A DNA stretch of 64,000 nt, taken from Perognathus longimembris pacificus (taxonomy: Eukaryota > Chordata > Mammalia > Rodentia > Heteromyidae). The DNA is taken from NCBI RefSeq assembly GCF_023159225.1, contig NC_063175.1:2300755-2364754 (forward strand), given 5' to 3'. Position numbers and translations under genes: made by a program. The notes beneath the pieces were generated by a model. The model had not been told where the DNA came from. It made no database searches and saw nothing but the letters and a program-made list of their open reading frames with translations. The stretch's first letter is position 1; the number at the start of each line of letters is the position of its first letter. Below, one piece after another: positions 47,281 through 57,515 of the stretch.

Positions 47281-49060
47281 ACTGGAGCTTACATTTTCCA
47301 TAAATCCACTGGGCTAGGTCAAGGAGATCAGCAATTGTGGGTGTTTGGAGACAACTGATCTCTAGTTCAGCTCAGCTGGTTACTCCTCACGTCTAAATTG
47401 CTTCAGGAAAGCTGCTCAAGTTTGAGCCCAATCATATATATTTGGAATATTTTGCAGGACTTACCTAACTTCTATGAGTGCTCAGGCAGATGAAGTTCTC
47501 TCTATCTCTTTTTCTGCCTCCCTCTAAACTCTGCCTGTGACATAGGATGGGTATGGATATTTGTTTAACATCTGCTTTAAAAGACTCAAAGAAAGGTTTT
47601 CTATTCTTGTTATTGATGTTTAAGTTTGGAGACTCAGTTAAATTCTGCTTGTTTGGCTAAATCATAAGCTTTCTCTAGCATTGAGCACATGGTAGACAAT
47701 AGGATTGGATGGAGTGAAAGCCTGCCCATCCCCCAGGTAACAAGCATGCCAAATTCCTGGAGGCTGGGCAGAGTCCTGTGGCCTTGCATTTCAAAGGTGC
47801 CTTACAATTCAAATGCTGAAAGATGAAGGTGTCTTACTGTGAGCTCACTGTCTGTGTTCATACCCTGTCTCCCATATGCTCCCTTTGTGAGCTAAACTTG
47901 GTTTGCTGAAAAGGTTTTTTTTTTGTTTGTTTGTTTACTATCTAACCACGTGGTTCTAGAATATAGGCAAAATAATATCATTTGCCACTGGAATTCCAGA
48001 AAAACTTACATGGCCAATTAAAGAACAATTCTAAGTGCTCCCCAAAACGTGTGCCCATTGTCTGTATGTGTATGTATGTCTATGTCTATGTGTTAGTAAA
48101 ACTTAAAAATAAAACAAAAAACAGGTTTCAAACCCAAACTGATCATGTTTGGGTGCAAACAAATATGTCTAAGAAAAACTCCAAAAGGTTTTAATATACA
48201 GCACGTGATATAAGTACAATAATGTACAATGAGTGTGTTATTCTTTATGTCTATCTATGCTAAGAGTCAAGTGTACATCTAATCCTGACAATTCTTTGGT
48301 ATAGACTAAGATTTTGCTTCTCCATTTTTTTTTCTTTTTGCACTGTGCTCTCATAAACTCTTTAAGATCAAGGGACCAGAGTCATTTTGAAATAACTGCA
48401 CAGGTGTGACTATTAACCTAAATTTTCCGGACCCAAAATTAACATTTTGCTTTATAGGATACAGGTTGACATGTGTGCTAGCTGAGTGGACTGTGGCAGT
48501 CTATGGCTACAGAAAGCTGCCTCCACAGTAGGCTCCCAAACTGGGAGTTGTCTGTGACTCAGAAACTGCCCTGGCTGCTGCAGAGAGCAGTCTTGGTTGG
48601 CCTTCAATCTGTGTGGATTTTGTGACTAGAAAGATGGTTAAAGGCCCAAGCCTTCTAAAATCTGTTTAAAAATGCCCTTAACCAGTCTGTGTAGAAATTT
48701 ACAGGCAACAAGCAGGAAATGTGACAGCCTATCCAGGGAACTCTACTACAGAATTATCCAGATGCAAACCATCTCTCCTGCTGGCCTGCTAATTTGGGAT
48801 GGAAGACACAGCCACTTCAGATCCACTGAAGCTGAGACTTTTATTGTTATTCATTTGTTTTCTCTTTCACGTGCCAGTAAGGTAAGGTTAAATAATATGA
48901 TTTGATTTAATGCCACATGGATCCCATTCAGTCAGCTGTTCTTTAAGTTTTACAGCAAAACTCTGGCAACTACTTGTTGGTCAATTTTTAGCAACTTACA
49001 GGTAAACTCTACTCCTTTTGTTCTCCTGTTGCTTCATTTGGAAATAAAAAGGGGCTTTAT
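47281..49060 (+). other. Proviral interior with no recognisable retroviral coding
   Basis: About 1.8 kb between the gag remnant and the first readable RT sequence. Open frames are short, and no capsid, zinc knuckle, protease (DTG) or RT YXDD motif is seen on the plus strand. The composition is AT-rich and looks like ordinary genomic DNA. TATG/TCTATG-type phrases occur near 48062-48092. Possible origins are captured cellular sequence, a non-coding insertion that replaced gag-pro-pol, or extreme decay. The first is suggested by the sharp edges, but this is inference. Confidence 0.5.
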
Positions 49061-49064
49061 TGGA

Positions 49065-51075
49065 TAAGACTCCTTGGACAGTTAAAACAAGATCTCACCT
49101 CTTTTGGGATAATAATAGCTAGTGAAAAGGTGCAAGAGCATCCTCCGTATACTTATCTTGGTCATATTTTGGGTCCTTATTATTTTAAGACTTCTCATTT
49201 GCGTACTTTGCATGATTTTCAAAAATTTCTGGGAGATATTAATTGGCTTCGCCCTTATCTTAAATTGTCCACAGCTAAATTAAAACCCTTGTTTGATCTA
49301 TAAAAGGGGGACCCTGACCTCACATCTCCCAGAGAAATGACAACTAAAGCAGCCAAAGCCTTGAGCATAGTAAATTCTGCCATTTCTTCCCAACATGTAA
49401 ATTATATAGATTACTCAGCCCCTTGGGAAGCATATATTTTAACTACACCTCATTCTCCAACAGCGGTCCTCTGGCAGAAGGGACCCCTTTTGTGGCTTTC
49501 CTTGCCTGCTACTCCTTCAAAAGTGTTAACTCCTTATTATGAATTGGTAGCCACCTTAGTCCATATGTGCCGTGTGGAATCTTGTAAGTATCTTGGACAA
49601 GATCCACAGGTTATTTATATCTCCTATACTTTGCAGCAGCAAGAATGGCTTTATATTCATTGTGATTCCTGGGTCATTGCTTGGGCCAATTTTGTGGACA
49701 CGATTTCACATCATTACCCCTCCAACAAGTTACTTCACTTTGCCTCTTCTTACACCTTTATATTTCCTCAGATTGTATCTCTATCTCCTCTCTCTATGGC
49801 TGCCTTGGTGTTTACAGACGGATCCTCTAATGGAACAGCAGCTTTTACTATTGATGGTGAAACTAGATCTTGGGACACTGGGCTTTCTTCTGCCCAGGAA
49901 GTTGAACTTCAAGCAGTTTTAGAGGCCCTTACTCTTTTACCTACTAAAGCCTTTAATTTATATTCAGATAGTCATTATGTTATTCGAGCCCTTCAGGTCA
50001 TTGAAACTGTCCCTTTTCTTGGTACAGCTAATTCCACTATCCAAACTCTTTTTCGCCAGATACAACTTCTTCTTCGCTCTCGCACCTGTCCGTGCTTTAT
50101 TGGATTTATATGTGCCCATACTAAGCTTCCTGGACCATTAAGTGAGGGCAATTCTATTACGGATGAGGCTACCCAAATTTTTCTCTCTCAAATTGACTTG
50201 GCAAAGCAATCACATGCTGCCCACCATCAAAACAGTCGTGCCTTACGTCAGCAATTTCATATTACTGGTGAGGCAGCCCGTCAAATTGTAAAAACTTGTC
50301 CCAACTGTGCTACCTTCCTGCCTGTGCCCTCCAATGGCATTAACCCTCGAGGCTTAGTGGCTAACCATGTGTGGCAAATGGATGTTACCCACATCCCCTC
50401 TTTTGGACAGCTCCGCTTTGTCCATGTTACAATAGACACTTACTCTAATTTTATTATGGCTACTCCTCTTAGCGGGGAAGCTGGCAAACATTATATCTCC
50501 CATGCCTTATGCTGCTCTGCCACTATGGGACTTCCTAAACAAATTAAAACTAATAATGGTCTGGGATATGTTGGACGAGCTTTTAAAACTTTTTGCAAAT
50601 CTTACCAAATTGTTCACTCTACAGGAATCCCCTATAATCCTCATGGTCAAGGAATTGTCGAACAGGCCAACGGTTTGTTAAAACACCAAATTTCTAAATT
50701 AAAAGGGGGGGAACTATACCCCTTCTCTCCTGCTAATATACTTTCTCATACTTTATTCATACTAAATTTTTTTAAATTTGGACTGCAATGGCCACTCCGC
50801 AGCACAGCGGTTCTGGGAAAAGAGAGAGCAAAGAGCTGTTGCCCAAGTTAAGTGGAAAGATCCTTTAACAAGTGCTTGGCACGGGCCCGATCCAGTAATG
50901 ACATGGGGTCGAGGACATGTCTGTGTTTTTTTCACAGGATGAAAATGATGCCCGCTGGCTACCTGAGCGTTGTGTTCGGATTGTGGAAACTCATCAGAAC
51001 GGTACAAGCGCTGACCCACTGGGCTTAAGTGCCAGATCCACCGATTGTGCACCCCGCGACCTGGGAGGGAGCTGA
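49065..51075 (+). pseudogene. pol: pol remnant: RT C-terminus, RNase H, integrase
   Basis: Readable from QLKQDLTSFGIII near 49085 (RT after the missing active site), past a TAA after LKPLFDL (near 49300), then a 504-codon frame to 50851. RNase H spans about 49800-50175 with FTDGSSNG, VELQAVLEAL, YSDSHYVI and ITDEAT. Integrase begins about 50210: the zinc-binding HHCC (HAAHHQ, KTCPNC), then the core with WQMDVTH, KTNNGLGY and GQGIVEQAN. The second catalytic acidic residue, expected as aspartate in the KTDNG-like motif, is asparagine. A frameshift in the T-run near 50768 moves the C-terminal DNA-binding part (VKWKDPLTSAWHGPDPV) to another frame, and a second near 50930 moves it again (ENDARWLPERCVRIVE). 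Pol ends near 51075, overlapping env. Confidence 0.92.
50923..50938 (+). promoter_or_regulatory. Candidate env splice acceptor
   Basis: TGTTTTTTTCACAG followed by G: a pyrimidine run and CAG immediately before the env start codon at 50939, the expected arrangement for subgenomic env mRNA. Confidence 0.6.
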
Positions 51076-52567
51076 GGTGTTCGTCCATGTCAACAGATCA
51101 GCGTACGGTACAGCTCCAGACCCTTTTGTCCAGCACGTTAAGATGGGAGATTTTGCAGCTTCTGGCATTGGAACCCCTTTACGCTTTACAACTGACTCCA
51201 ACAGTTATATTCCAAGCTGTACTGTAATGCAATCCATAAATCATAGAATTTGGATTCCTGATAATAGTCAAGTATATAATATACAAATGACTTCATTGCC
51301 TACTGGGTTTCCTGTACATGCCAATTCTACCTCGTCCTTCATGATACCTTGCTGCATCAACTCCTCTCAAATTATAGAATCCACGGGAGAACTGCACCCC
51401 ATAAAGTGTAGACATGATCACCCTTTTATAACCAATATTTCAGGAACTAATTCTCAGCTGATGGGCTGGTCTGGAGCTAATCTCACCAACAAGTTCAACC
51501 CAGGTCTGTGGTGGATGAATGGACGCCCTCAACGCCATGTCTGGATGTTAGTGGCTGCCCTGAATAATATCTCCTGGCCCACTTCTACTTCTTTAAAAAA
51601 TATTATGAGTTGTGTAACACCCCCTTATGCTATTATGTATGGACCCTTTAATATTTCTATAGGAGCCATGTATTTCAATGTTACCTGCACTAACTGTTCT
51701 TTTACAAATTGCTTGTATAGTGGTCTTACTGATTCTGTAATTATTATTAAGCAACCACCATTTGTTATGCTTCCTGTATACTTATCTGAAGCTTGGTATG
51801 AAGAAACAGGTATTCAAGTGTTAAAACATTTAAAAGAACTTATGCACCCTAGACGATTCGTAGGGCTATTAATAGCAGGAATTTTAGCCTTTATTTCCTT
51901 AGCTGCCTCTGCTGCAGCGATTACTGTGGCTTTAACACAAAATGTGCAGACAGCTCACCATGTTAATCAGCTTACTCATAATACCACACAAGCCCTGCAC
52001 TTTCAAGGCAGGATTGATGATAAGGTAGAATAAAAATTAGAAGCATTGTATGAATCTGTATTGTTACTGGGAGAACAAATTCGTGCCTTACAAACTCTGC
52101 AACGGGTGCGCTGCCATTCTGGGTTTGACTTTATTTGTATGACCCTCCATAAGTATAATGGGTCGAGCTATCCTTGGGAACAAGTTGTAGCACATCTAAA
52201 TGGTATTTGGCACCATAATAACTTGTCCTTAGATCTCTTTCAACTCCATAGACAAATAGCCGGACTTGAACAAGCTCTGCCTTTGGACTTTAAAGTAGCA
52301 GAAACAGCAAAAGAACTGTTTGAACAACTTCAACAGTATGTCCCTTCCTTAACTAATGTTAAGGGGCCGCTAATGACATTGCTCGGCCAAGAGATACTTT
52401 TGCTGATGGCTTGCCTATGCCTTCCTTGCATTGTACGCATATTGCAAAACTCTTTCATGAGTTTAGCTAGCCAGCTGCATAAGGTCAAGCTCCAAGTAAA
52501 CGAATTTCCCCTGAGAGGAACCGCAGCCAGAGATGGGTATGAGGCGGGTACCAGCCTTACGACCTAA
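50939..52567 (+). pseudogene. env: env, betaretrovirus-like, single frame with two premature stops
   Basis: Envelope glycoprotein precursor: surface subunit for receptor binding, transmembrane subunit for fusion. One frame runs from ATG 50939 to 52567 (about 540 codons), interrupted only by TAA at 51026-51028 and TAA at 52031-52033. In order: a signal-peptide-like start (YLSVVFGLWKLI); a surface region with many N-X-S/T sites; a degenerate cleavage site HPRR near 51850; a hydrophobic alanine-rich fusion-peptide region (FVGLLIAGILAFISLAASAA); heptad repeats; a CX7C loop (CHSGFDFIC near 52111); a second helical region; a membrane span (LLLMACLCLPCIV, about 52390-52430); and a cytoplasmic tail. 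It overlaps the end of pol in another frame, as is normal. The canonical basic cleavage motif is weakened. Confidence 0.9.
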
Positions 52568-52668
52568 GACATGGGGCTTCAGCACTGCTCTGAAGTTGTT
52601 CCCTAAGACGGGTAAGGCAGACTGGGGTACCCATCCCACCTAAGACAGGCGGGTTCGCTTCTTTTAAT

Positions 52669-52684
52669 AAAAAGACGGGGGAAC
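52669..52684 (+). other. Polypurine tract
   Basis: AAAAAGACGGGGGAAC directly before the 3' LTR. It would prime plus-strand DNA synthesis. Confidence 0.9.
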
Positions 52685-53195
52685 TGTCGGGAGCTGAGCT
52701 AGCAGCTAAGCTCATCCTGACCTCTGGCTGTGCCCATGTCGCCAAGATGTCGGGAGCCAAACTTGCAGCTAAATTCATTATCACCTGTGGCTGGGCTGTT
52801 ACTGCCAGGATATGCTACATGCAAGGACATTTGTTCACAGCCACTATCCGGAATTGCTTTGCTATGTCCGCACCTTGCTATGTCCTCTGGAGTAGATTCC
52901 TATGTTAATCAACCTTGTCCTGTGTTTACTGTAATCAAATGTTGTAAACTTCAAAGCCTCTTTATGTTCTGGAATTTTAACAACCCTATGCTACTCCCTG
53001 GTTCCAAAACTACATACAAGCTGGGAGTTGAGAATAAACTGTTGCTGTAGTCTTGAGATTCAACCTTACGGCTGCAGACCTCCCGTACCCCATCTTTGTC
53101 TCTTGTCTTTTTTCTCTTGCCTTATTTTTCCTTTTCCTTAATCCTCACCGCCCCTCAGTCAGGATTCCTGTTTCCCTGCCGGCTGGCCCAGCAGG
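52685..53195 (+). repeat. 3' LTR
   Basis: 509 bp to CA at 53192-53193 and 511 to the duplication. Same architecture as the 5' LTR. By eye, 16 differences from the 5' LTR, 15 of them transitions, none in the first 177 bp. The TATA-like motif is changed to CATACAAGC, while AATAAA is kept at 53033-53038. It ends CAGCAGG against TATCAG. Confidence 0.95.
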
Positions 53196-53201
53196 TATCA
53201 G

Positions 53202-55144
53202 CACCTGTGAGCACCGTTTAAGACCCAAAGCAGCCCTTACCAAGCACTGTTGTGTAAATCTCACAAGTTCACAATTATATACAGATACCTTGTATACCTG
53301 TCTATAAAATTAGATTTGGTATTCCTAAAGAATACAATTTCAATATAACATCCGATCCTGGGCCCTGTATTCAGTAGTTACTTATTTACTGTTACAACCC
53401 TATAAGCAATTCTTGTTTTTATATTAAGTTCTTTTAGGTCTGGCTTTCTCTATGAACCCCTTTGATTCAATCGGATTAAGCTGGGATACCCTCTATCCAA
53501 TAGCCAGGAGTCAATGGAACCTGGAGGTCCAGGCAGTAAGTCAGGAGGGTAAGTTGGAAGTAGCAAAGAGAATAGAGTAAAATGTATTGAGGGGGGTGAT
53601 TTTGGTTTAATTTCAGTGACGTGGAAATGTGGAAAAGAGCAGAATCAGTAGAAAGAACAAGGTTAAAATGATAGACAATGGAGAGTTAGCAGAATAGAGT
53701 GGAGTTGTTATTCATAGAAAAGTAATTTTTAAAGAAAGAGAATGCAAAGAGAGAAATAAAGTAAAAATACTGGAAGACAGATGCACAAAACAGAGAACAA
53801 TTATTTTTAAAAGAACAAAATAAAAGAAAAAAAACAGGAAATGAACAACCCAAACAAACAAACAATAACCTTGATAAAACAAAATGGTAAAAATGGAAAA
53901 CAAACAAACAAACAAAAAACCAACGACGTTTCAGAAGTGAAAAAATTAAAAAGAAAAAAATTTTTTTAAGTTTAAAAAATATTTTTTTTTAAAAAAGGAG
54001 TCCTCCTTGTTTGGGTAGTCCTTCCCCAGTCTCTGGTTTCCTTGCGATGGTCTGCATTCTATTTTCCTGATTGGCTGGTTTGACTTGATTTCAGTTTGCA
54101 ATTTGTGGGTCTCTTCTGACCCTTCTCCCCTGTTGGTGCAATCCTGGGTCTCTGTGGTTCGCACAGCTTGCAGGTAGGCCTTGGGCGTCCTCTGTACATG
54201 GGGACGTTAGCAGTCTCAGGAACTGTGGCTCCTCTGTCTGCTGTGGGGCCACTGCCTTTGATGCCTGGCTTTGAATAGGCTGTGGACTCAACAGGGTGTG
54301 GCACCTCTGGCCCGTTTTACCCAGCTGACAGTTGCTTGCCTGGGCGGGGCAGCCTCCTTGGTGAAGGTGGCTATGGAATGCAGCTCCATTTTGGGCTGGG
54401 AATTGGGCTTCCTCTGTGACGGGACCGTTTAACTGTCTCAGGAACTATTTGTTCCCCCATCTGGTGTTTCCGTTCCGCTGAGAGCTGCTCGCCGCAATTG
54501 CTTTAAATTTCAGAATTCCTGCAGGCAGGATGGGGCACCTCTGGCTAAGCCGAGGCCCAGGACATGCCTCCCGCCAGGGCAGGGGACGTTCTTCTGGGAG
54601 GAGCTGGCTCTCACTGGTCGGTCTCTCTTGCCCTTTTCAAAGATGGCTCCTTTGACCTCGCTTTCCCCAGGCCCGCTTTAGTTCCAATTTGGTCTGACCC
54701 TATGCCAGTGTCAAAGATGGTGCTTTGCTCTGGCAGTGGGGGAAGGACTGCCTTCCAGAAGCTCTTCTGTGGGCACGAGTGAGAATATCTTTCGTGGGGT
54801 ACTCACGCTTTCTCTGCAATTTCAGGTCATCTGTGCTCAGCCGCCATCTGGGATATTTCTCCCTGGTCTATGCTGTGTGCTTTAGCCGCGCGGAGTGCAG
54901 GTTGCTGTGCTGGGCGCTGTGCCGGCGCCGGCACTGGTGTGGCGGCGGGATGCTGTCCGGAGCTCAAATCTGTGTTTTCAGACGAGCTAAGTCAATTTTT
55001 CCTTCCTGGCCAGAATCCCTGTACTGTTAGAACTTACTCTGGCTGTCTTTCTCGGAGTAAAATTTTCTGTGGGGTGAGAAAACTGCGATGTCGGAGGGAG
55101 CTCAGCTAGGGCTCTGCTGTTCCTCCTCCACCGTCTTCCCACTC
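53202..55144 (-). mobile_element. L1-D, 5' segment (5' UTR)
   Basis: Third segment of L1-D, about 1.9 kb of 5' UTR on the minus strand. The outer end reads GAGTGGGAAGACGGTGGAGG, alignable to the L1-C start, and abuts the duplication CCCATATATTCTT at 55145. From 55144 to about 54807 it aligns with the L1-C 5' UTR. From 54806 to 53205 it has no counterpart in L1-C. The outer half is GC-rich with a loosely repeated motif (TCTCAGGAACT in two copies at about 54216 and 54438). The inner half (about 53990-53200) is AT-rich. Continuity across the provirus is shown by the 6-bp duplication. Confidence 0.88.
53205..54806 (-). other. Intron-like segment of the L1-D 5' UTR
   Basis: 1602 bp starting with GTGAGTACC and ending with GGTGCTCACAG on the minus strand. 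It is present in L1-D and precisely absent from L1-C at 36771/36772. A branch-like TCTTAAAC lies about 15 nt before the acceptor; the pyrimidine tract is weak. Splicing is inferred from the match between the missing segment and the GT-AG borders. Confidence 0.75.
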
Positions 55145-55157
55145 CCCATATATTCTT

Positions 55158-55875
55158 GAAATTTTAATGTATAACAATAGCCATCACCAGTGCTGATTTG
55201 GGTGGAGAGGGAGACCATACTGTAAATGTCATTACTCAGATATGGGTCAACTTGGTCAACACTGTTCACATAACCAGCAATTCAACTACCTTGAAGGTAT
55301 CAGTTATTTGGTAATGCCTCAGCCCTAAGATAGGGATTCAGAAACATGACAGACCCTCTCAAATAAACATGAAGAGAGAAATATTTCCTTCAAAGAAGAC
55401 AAAGGTTCCCCCTACTACTTGGGGGAAATAGGAAGAAGAAATAAGCAAGCTATTTGAGACAGACAGCCAGGAGCCTGATATCATTCCCAGTGATGGTATT
55501 TGTACTGTCTTTTCTGAATGTTTATTTAAACTGAAGAATAATATGCTTTAATGCACTTTATGGACAATTGCAATCCCTTTATTTCTGTCAATTAGGCTAT
55601 TCAAAATTCATTTGGAGAAGGGATGTAGATACTGGTTATTATCTGAAGGTCTTCCTACTGATTGATAACTTTTAAAAATTCAAGGGGGGTTGTATACAGA
55701 AATTTTTCAAATGAGGATTATTGATTTACAAGAATTCCTGCAAACACTGGGTAAGACTTTTCTGGCAGTGCTTCTCCATAGATGCTCTCAGTGAGACGTT
55801 AGAGAAAACCCGAATTGTCAGAGATCGTGCAGCAGGTGTATCCTTCAATTTAAAAAGGATTCAGAGGGCAAGACT
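55158..55875. other. Non-coding stretch without recognised features
   Basis: Unique-looking flank of L1-D; no gene recognised. Confidence 0.35.
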
Positions 55876-55876
55876 T

Positions 55877-55970
55877 CGGCTGGGGACATTGCTCAAAGTG
55901 TTAGAGCACCAATCCAGCAAGCATAAGGCACTGAATTCAAATTCCAAAATCATAAAAAATTTAAAGTATA
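55877..55970 (+). mobile_element. ID-like (tRNA-Ala type) monomer SINE
   Basis: GGCTGGGGACATTGCTCAAA, GCAAGCATAAGGCACTGAAT and an A-rich end follow the ID element order. It has no Geo module, so it is an old monomer predating or outside the dimeric family. Confidence 0.75.
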
Positions 55971-55978
55971 AAATATAA

Positions 55979-56158
55979 GACTAAAAATACTTAAAGTTTA
56001 GAAAATTTTAAATAATGTGTTTTGCCAAAAAGGAAAATGTTAAGACATCTTAGGATCTAGCCCTCCAAAAATCCCAGAATGTTGTTTTTTCTTCATTCTA
56101 TTACTAAAACAAACAAAAAACCTTACTGAGGCCATCATAAAGTCACGGGGAAATGACC
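55979..56158. other. Short non-coding gap
   Basis: AT-rich, nothing recognised. Confidence 0.3.
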
Positions 56159-56173
56159 TGAACCCTCATTCTT

Positions 56174-56955
56174 TTTTCTTTCTTTATTTCTTGTCAAAGT
56201 GAAGTACAGACGGGTTACAGTTTCATATGTAAGTCAAGTACATTTTTTTTTCACATTTCTTTTCTTTTGAGGGGGTTAAATTATTACATATATTTTACGG
56301 TATACATTTTGACATTCACAATGATGAAAATTGTCATTCTACTCTACATAGCTTATGAAGTCTATGATCTTTAACAATGCAGACACCTTCTCCATTTCGG
56401 GTGATATGTACTTTACATTTATTTTGTTTATCAATACCTGTTTCTCTTTCATTCACTCCTTTCTTTCCAATCCCACCCATGAGATGCTCGTTTCTCTTTC
56501 CTCAGTGTGCAATATAGCGATGATTTTCACACACTTTCACTCATTCTGTGTCCTCTTTGCTTTTACTGTGTTTTGGTATCTTGAGACCTGTTTACTTTGC
56601 TCTATTTCTTTGTATTTTAATTCTAATGCTCGCCTATCAGGGAAGCCATATGCCGTTTGTCTCTCTGTTCTTGGCTTGTCTCACTCAGCATGATTTGTTC
56701 TAGTTCCAACCATTTTCCAGTGAATGCCATTATTTTGTCTTTTCTGGTGGCAGTGTAAAATTCCATTGTATATAGATACCTCAGTTTTTGAATCCTGTCA
56801 TCTGTAGTGGGGCTTCTGGGTTGTTTCCATATCTTGGTTATTGTGAATAGTGCAGCAATGAACATGGATGTGCAAGTGTCTTTGTAATATCTTGGTTCCG
56901 GTTTTTCAGGATAGATGCCAAGGAGTGGTATGGCTAGGTTGTAGGGTATTTCTAT
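56174..56955 (-). mobile_element. L1-F, short 5'-truncated LINE-1
   Basis: 782-bp insertion bounded by TGAACCCTCATTCTT at 56159-56173 and 56956-56970, an exact 15-bp match. It contains a 3' UTR and the ORF2 C-terminus, with [27 protein letters not shown] and LYTMEFY, open from about 56955 to 56623. The sequence is nearer L1-A and L1-B than L1-C to L1-E. Confidence 0.92.
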
Positions 56956-57102
56956 TGAACCCTCATTCTTAATGGAAGAAACTGTGGGAGGATTTTTTCT
57001 CTGACCAGTAGTGGGCTTAGCCTCGGCAGAGATATTCTGATGCCTTATTAGCAAACTAATAGGCCAATGGGGAAACATCTTCATTAAATAGTCTCCTGTG
57101 TT

Positions 57103-57515
57103 TGTTGGCCAAAGGAAGCCACTTGTCTTGAAACTCTCCTCCCCTGAATAGAGAGTCCCTGGGGAGACTTGTTTGCCCAGCTGCTGGGGGAGAGGGGGTT
57201 ACAGTAAATAGGGAAGTCAATTGTCTAAGATAACTAGTTTTGTGGAAATAGTAGTTAGATGATAGAGTTTTGCCTTGACTAGCTTGATCCTTTGTTGTAG
57301 TGTTATCTCTTTTGTTGTAGTGATATCCGCAGCTTTTGTATTGATATGGATATATTTCTGTATATATTTCTATAATTTTACTCTTGAAGTAAATTGTGAA
57401 TTGACTTCTAACCCTATATAAACCCTGGCCCTCCTAAAATAAAGTGTGCATTGGTTCACTCGCCTCTGTATCCTCCGTGTCCTAACTTTTTGGCTGCAGT
57501 TCCCCGGGTCCAACA
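57103..57515 (+). repeat. Solo LTR candidate, family unknown
   Basis: Begins TGTTGGCC and ends GGTCCAACA, a short inverted repeat typical of LTR ends. A TATA-like TATATAAACCC is at about 57415 and AATAAA at about 57440, followed by a U5-like pyrimidine-rich part. No flanking duplication is visible, so the exact ends are uncertain. It is unrelated to the provirus LTR. Confidence 0.5.

Larger units (their letters stand above)
45913..53195 (+). mobile_element. Class II endogenous retrovirus (betaretrovirus-like), defective
   Basis: A 7.3-kb provirus inserted in the L1-D 5' UTR. Order: 5' LTR, PBS, leader with splice donor, gag remnant, about 1.8 kb without recognisable viral coding, pol (RT end, RNase H, integrase), env, polypurine tract, 3' LTR. 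Class II is supported by the tRNA-Lys3-type PBS, the 6-bp duplication and the betaretrovirus-like transmembrane protein. It is defective: protease and the RT catalytic core are missing, gag is broken, integrase lacks a catalytic residue, pol has frameshifts and env has two stops. The LTRs differ at 16 of 509 positions (3.1 percent), so it is millions of years old rather than recent. Solo relatives lie at 58343 and 59157. Confidence 0.95.

Noticed and set aside
53994..54780. CpG-island promoter of a host gene
   Set aside because: The segment lies inside the L1-D 5' UTR as bounded by the outer target-site duplication, so L1 promoter sequence explains the GC content.
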